Origin: Mycolicibacterium hippocampi
Lineage (GTDB): Bacteria; Actinomycetota; Actinomycetes; Mycobacteriales; Mycobacteriaceae
Direction: 5' to 3'
Length of the DNA: 64,000 nucleotides
NCBI RefSeq assembly: GCF_010723735.1
Contig: NZ_BLLB01000002.1
Span: 4,650,001 to 4,714,000, forward strand
How positions within the stretch are numbered: the first letter of the stretch is position 1; every line of letters begins with the position of its first letter. The position numbers were made by a program, and so were the translations under genes. Below the pieces are notes generated by a model. It saw nothing but the letters and a program-made list of their open reading frames with translations, was not told the DNA's origin and did not search any database. This document shows positions 61,529 through 64,000 of this stretch, one piece after another.

Positions 61529-62173
61529 TCACACCGGGTCGAACGACTCGATGAGCCAGGCGCCGTCGATCTTCGTCAGACCCACTTTGACGCTGCTGGC
61601 CGCGAACGCACCGTCGGGATTCTCCTTGCTGGTGGTGGTCTGGTTGATGAACACCAGGACCTCCGCGGAATCCGGTTGGATCTCCGAGACCGCGGCCCTC
61701 GCCACGGACGCCGCCGTCTTGACGGATTTCTCGGTGGCGGCCGGCGTGACGATCTGTTCGGTGAACTGTGTGTAGTAGGAAAGGAAGTCACCGGTGAGGC
61801 GGGACTTGGCAGCTGCGAAATCCTGGTCGAGCGATTCAGGCGAATACGACAGCAGCGCGATCGTGCCGGTGGTGGCGGCATCGAGCGCCACCTTCGCTGC
61901 AGCGGCGTCGGTCTGTTCATCCGGCCGGTACTGGTTGACGTACAGCCAGCCCGCCAGTCCCGCAGAACCGAGCAGGGCCGCGGCCAGCAGGATGGCACTC
62001 ACCTTGAAACGCGTGCCACGCCACGCACTGCGGGGACGGTCACCGACGGCCGCATCGGCGTTCCGCGCTCCCTCTACGGACCCGGCGTCGTCGGACTCGT
62101 CAACAGCGGCATCGTCGCCTGCGACGGTGGCCGCGTCGGCGTCCTTGTCTTTTTCGCTGCCTTCATCGCTCAC
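61529..62173 (-). CDS. Mce-associated membrane protein (second of an orphan pair)
   Basis: 214 residues: an acidic N-terminus of about 50 residues (DADAATVAGDDAAVDESDD), one membrane helix (VSAILLAAALLGSAGLAGWL), and an outer domain of the Mas/Mam type (LSYSPESLDQDFAAAKSRLT, then GDFLSYYTQFTEQIV, VLVFINQTTTS, GAWLIESFDPV). The outer domain has the NTF2-like pattern of proteins that stabilise Mce lipid importers. GTG start with 4-bp overlap to the preceding gene. No mce or yrbE gene is present in the window. Confidence 0.87.
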   Translation of the reverse strand: MSDEGSEKDKDADAATVAGDDAAVDESDDAGSVEGARNADAAVGDRPRSAWRGTRFKVSAILLAAALLGSAGLAGWLYVNQYRPDEQTDAAAAKVALDAATTGTIALLSYSPESLDQDFAAAKSRLTGDFLSYYTQFTEQIVTPAATEKSVKTAASVARAAVSEIQPDSAEVLVFINQTTTSKENPDGAFAASSVKVGLTKIDGAWLIESFDPV

Positions 62174-63051
62174 GGGACGAACTCGACTTTCGACATCTTG
62201 ATCTGGTCACCTTCGCGCTGCAGATCCACGCTGAGTCGCCACGTCCGGGGCTCCTGGTTGGCACCCTCGGAGTTGGTGACGCGGGAGGACGCCGCGACGA
62301 GCACAACCGCCGAATTCTCGGTCATCGATTCCACGGCCACAGAGTTCACCGTGACCTCGGTGATGACCTTGGAGGCACGCGCCACCTCGACGAAGTCGGT
62401 GGCCTGCTGCTCGAAGTCCGTTTTGAACTGGCCGGTCGAGTTGTCGATGATGCGCTGCACATCCTCCTGCGCCTGGTTGAAGTCCAGCGACATCAACGTC
62501 ACCACGCTCTGCCGACCCGCCGCGGTGTACTCGGCGTCCAACTGCTGCAGTTCAACCGCTTGACGGTGGTGCCAGACCATGTAGCCGCTTACCGCCAGCA
62601 GGGCCGCCGTGCACACGATCACCAGTGCGGCGAGCAACCCCTTCCAGCTCGGCCGCGGCAAGCGCCGCATCCGCCGGCCGGCGGATGCGTCCTCCGCGAC
62701 GGTCGACTCGCCTTCGGTGTCGCCTTCGGTGTCGGTGTCGGTGTCGGTGTCGTCTTCGATGCTGTCTTCGGCGTAGGTGTCGAGTTCGGCGTCGGTGTCG
62801 TCCACCGCTTCCCGTTCGACCTCGGCCTGCGGCGCGTCGACGTCGACAGGTTCTTCGGCCTCTCGTCGCAACCTGATCGCGCGTGCTCGCGCCCGGGCGG
62901 CGGCCGCCATCGCCTCGGCCTCGGCAGCTTCTGCTTCTGCTTCCTCGGCCAGCGCTCGCGCCTGCTCGGCGTCGAGCGGACGGTCGAAGGTCCGCGGCGG
63001 GTCGACGGAATCGGCGTCGATCACCGAGTCACGGCGCCTGAAAGACGGCAC
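62170..63051 (-). CDS. Mce-associated membrane protein (first of an orphan pair)
   Basis: 293 residues. N-terminal cytoplasmic part: basic start (MPSFRRRDSV), an Ala/Glu/Arg helix likely to form a coiled coil (ALAEEAEAEAAEAEAMAAAA), and an acidic low-complexity run (DDTDTDTDTEGD). One membrane helix (LLAALVIVCTAALLAVSGYM) precedes an outer Mas-type domain (LMSLDFNQAQEDVQRIIDNS, then TGQFKTDFEQQATDF, AASSRVTNSEG). GTG 63051 has AGGAGG 6 nt upstream. Pairs coupled like this and lying outside mce operons are known as orphan Mce-associated membrane proteins. Confidence 0.87.
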   Translation of the reverse strand: MPSFRRRDSVIDADSVDPPRTFDRPLDAEQARALAEEAEAEAAEAEAMAAAARARARAIRLRREAEEPVDVDAPQAEVEREAVDDTDAELDTYAEDSIEDDTDTDTDTEGDTEGESTVAEDASAGRRMRRLPRPSWKGLLAALVIVCTAALLAVSGYMVWHHRQAVELQQLDAEYTAAGRQSVVTLMSLDFNQAQEDVQRIIDNSTGQFKTDFEQQATDFVEVARASKVITEVTVNSVAVESMTENSAVVLVAASSRVTNSEGANQEPRTWRLSVDLQREGDQIKMSKVEFVP

Positions 63052-63211
63052 ACCGACCTCCTGAACTGAACCTCAGGGCACGTACGGATACGTGCACTAC
63101 TGCGAGAATGGCATTCTTCATTTTGAGTATTGCCGCGACGATACCCGTCTCCGCGGAGCCCGGCAAAGAGCCATTGTCTGCGGAAATGATGTTTACACGC
63201 TGTGCGGATGC

Positions 63212-64000
63212 TCAGCGGTGATGGCCTTGCAACTTGTCTTTCATCACCTTGCCGGTGGCGTTCAACGGCAACTCGTCGAGGAACTCTACATACCGCGGCA
63301 CCTTGAAACCGGCCATTCGGTCGCGACTCCACGCGATCAGTTGCTCGGCGGTCACCACCCCACCCGTGCTCTCGTCCGCCTTCGGCACCACGAATGCCTT
63401 TCCCACCTGTCCCAGACGTTCGTCGGGCACCCCGATGACCGCAGCCTGGGCCACCGCGGGGTGCTCCAGCAGGAAACCTTCGATCTCGGCCGGATAGGCG
63501 TTGAAGCCCCCCACGATGAACATGTCCTTCTTCCGGCCGACGATGCGCAGCCGACCGGCGCCGTCGATGGTGCCCAGGTCGCCGGTGTGCAACCAGCCCT
63601 GCGGGTCGATCGCCTCGGCGGTGGCGGTCGGGTCATCCAGATACCCCTGCATCACGGTGTAGCCGCGCACCAGCACCTCGCCGTCGTCGGCGATACGCAT
63701 CTCGACACCGTCGCAGGCCACGCCGGCCGTCGTCGCGATGTCTTCGAACGAGTCCCCCGGCCGCGACAACGTCACCGTGCCGGCCTCGGTGAGGCCGTAC
63801 CCTGTCGCCAGCGTCTGGAACGGAAGCTCCTCGTGCACCCGACGCACCAGCTCGACCGGGATGTCGGCAGCGCCGGTCACGCCGGCGCGAAGCGTCGCCA
63901 GAGCGGCCTTGTTCTCGACACCCAACAACGAGTGATACAGCGTCGGCGGCCCAGGCAACATCGTCACCCGCTCTGCGGCAATGAGTTCCACGACACGGTC
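63212..64000 (-). CDS. Acyl-CoA synthetase / FadD-type ligase, C-terminal part (5' end outside window)
   Basis: 263 codons to the right edge, in frame throughout, so the gene continues. The adenylate-forming signatures are present: GYGLTEAGTVTLSRPG (motif with TE), GWLHTGDLGTIDGAGRLRIV (ribose-binding Asp), GRKKDMFIVGGFNAYPAEIE (hinge) and the catalytic lysine in LPLNATGKVMKDKL near the end. It activates a carboxylic acid as acyl-AMP and transfers it to CoA. The remaining N-terminal half is not visible, so the substrate class cannot be called. A 160-bp gap separates it from the Mce-associated pair. Confidence 0.92.
   Translation of the reverse strand, partial: DRVVELIAAERVTMLPGPPTLYHSLLGVENKAALATLRAGVTGAADIPVELVRRVHEELPFQTLATGYGLTEAGTVTLSRPGDSFEDIATTAGVACDGVEMRIADDGEVLVRGYTVMQGYLDDPTATAEAIDPQGWLHTGDLGTIDGAGRLRIVGRKKDMFIVGGFNAYPAEIEGFLLEHPAVAQAAVIGVPDERLGQVGKAFVVPKADESTGGVVTAEQLIAWSRDRMAGFKVPRYVEFLDELPLNATGKVMKDKLQGHHR

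Overview
The window (about two-thirds G+C, no insertion sequences, no CRISPR array, no rRNA) looks like the chromosome of a rapidly growing mycobacterium (Mycolicibacterium type). Direct signs are a type I fatty acid synthase of 3087 residues next to acpS, a 180-kDa-class NAD-glutamate dehydrogenase, a group II truncated haemoglobin, an MspA-family porin-like protein, Mce-associated membrane proteins and a mycolate reductase. From memory, the gene order follows the M. tuberculosis Rv2469c-Rv2524c interval with insertions and losses: HNH, glbO, thioesterase, gdh, ettA, ssbB; then WS/DGAT, plsC, plsB2; then citE, MaoC, fadE19, accA1, accD1; then the Rv2507-like gene, an MFS gene, cmrA, an ATPase, orn, tRNA-His, ldtB, tRNA-Lys; then bcp, an M20 peptidase, acpS, fas. 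All Rv and MSMEG correspondences are recollection, not searches.

Layout. 1-9.9 kb: a small membrane protein and an HNH protein, divergent glbO, a long hairpin, then a minus-strand block (unknown protein, thioesterase, NAD-GDH, EttA, SsbB). 10-13.1 kb: a protein with an allophanate-hydrolase C-terminal domain, convergent with a CopD/CtaG fusion. 13.2-18.7 kb: a glycerolipid operon (acyltransferase, HAD-AGPAT fusion, PlsB2) joined by 4-bp overlaps, then tRNA-Arg. 18.9-23.1 kb: a PQQ-type sugar dehydrogenase lipoprotein, dienelactone hydrolase, methyltransferase, acyl-ACP thioesterase and crotonase. 23.1-29.9 kb: a leucine/itaconate-type catabolic operon facing a TetR gene across two palindromic operators. 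29.9-35.3 kb: small membrane proteins, an S9 peptidase, a proline-rich membrane protein, and an MFS protein divergent from cmrA. 35.4-40.1 kb: a HerA-like ATPase, orn, tRNA-His, ldtB, tRNA-Lys and a ChaB/Rho-N protein behind a SigF-like promoter. 40.2-45 kb: a secreted CocE-like hydrolase, an MspA-like protein and small hypotheticals. 45-57.1 kb: bcp, a zinc-ribbon micro-ORF, M20 peptidase, acpS and fas. 57.1-64 kb: a large regulatory gap, a MerR regulator, an MFS transporter, two convergent IspD-like genes, an orphan Mce-associated pair and a truncated acyl-CoA ligase.

How genes work together. FAS-I makes the acyl-CoAs and AcpS activates its carrier domain. PlsB2, PlsC and the WS/DGAT put acyl chains into phospholipid or storage lipid. 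CmrA finishes mycolic acids. The FadE19/AccA1-AccD1/MaoC/CitE set degrades leucine-type acyl-CoAs to acetyl-CoA. LdtB cross-links peptidoglycan. At least eleven genes have a TANNNT -10 hexamer ending 6-8 nt before the start codon, the layout of leaderless transcripts common in mycobacteria.

Most noteworthy for follow-up: two copies of one long hairpin placed between convergent genes; an unlisted 50-residue CxxC/CxxC zinc-ribbon ORF; overlapping divergent promoters (34.5 kb, 29.2 kb); a four-codon leaderless minicistron at 32.3 kb; in-frame tandem repeats in three proteins; two adjacent IspD-like genes; and palindromes in the 597-bp gap upstream of fas. No clear defence system or other large undescribed system was found; the window is mainly core chromosome.
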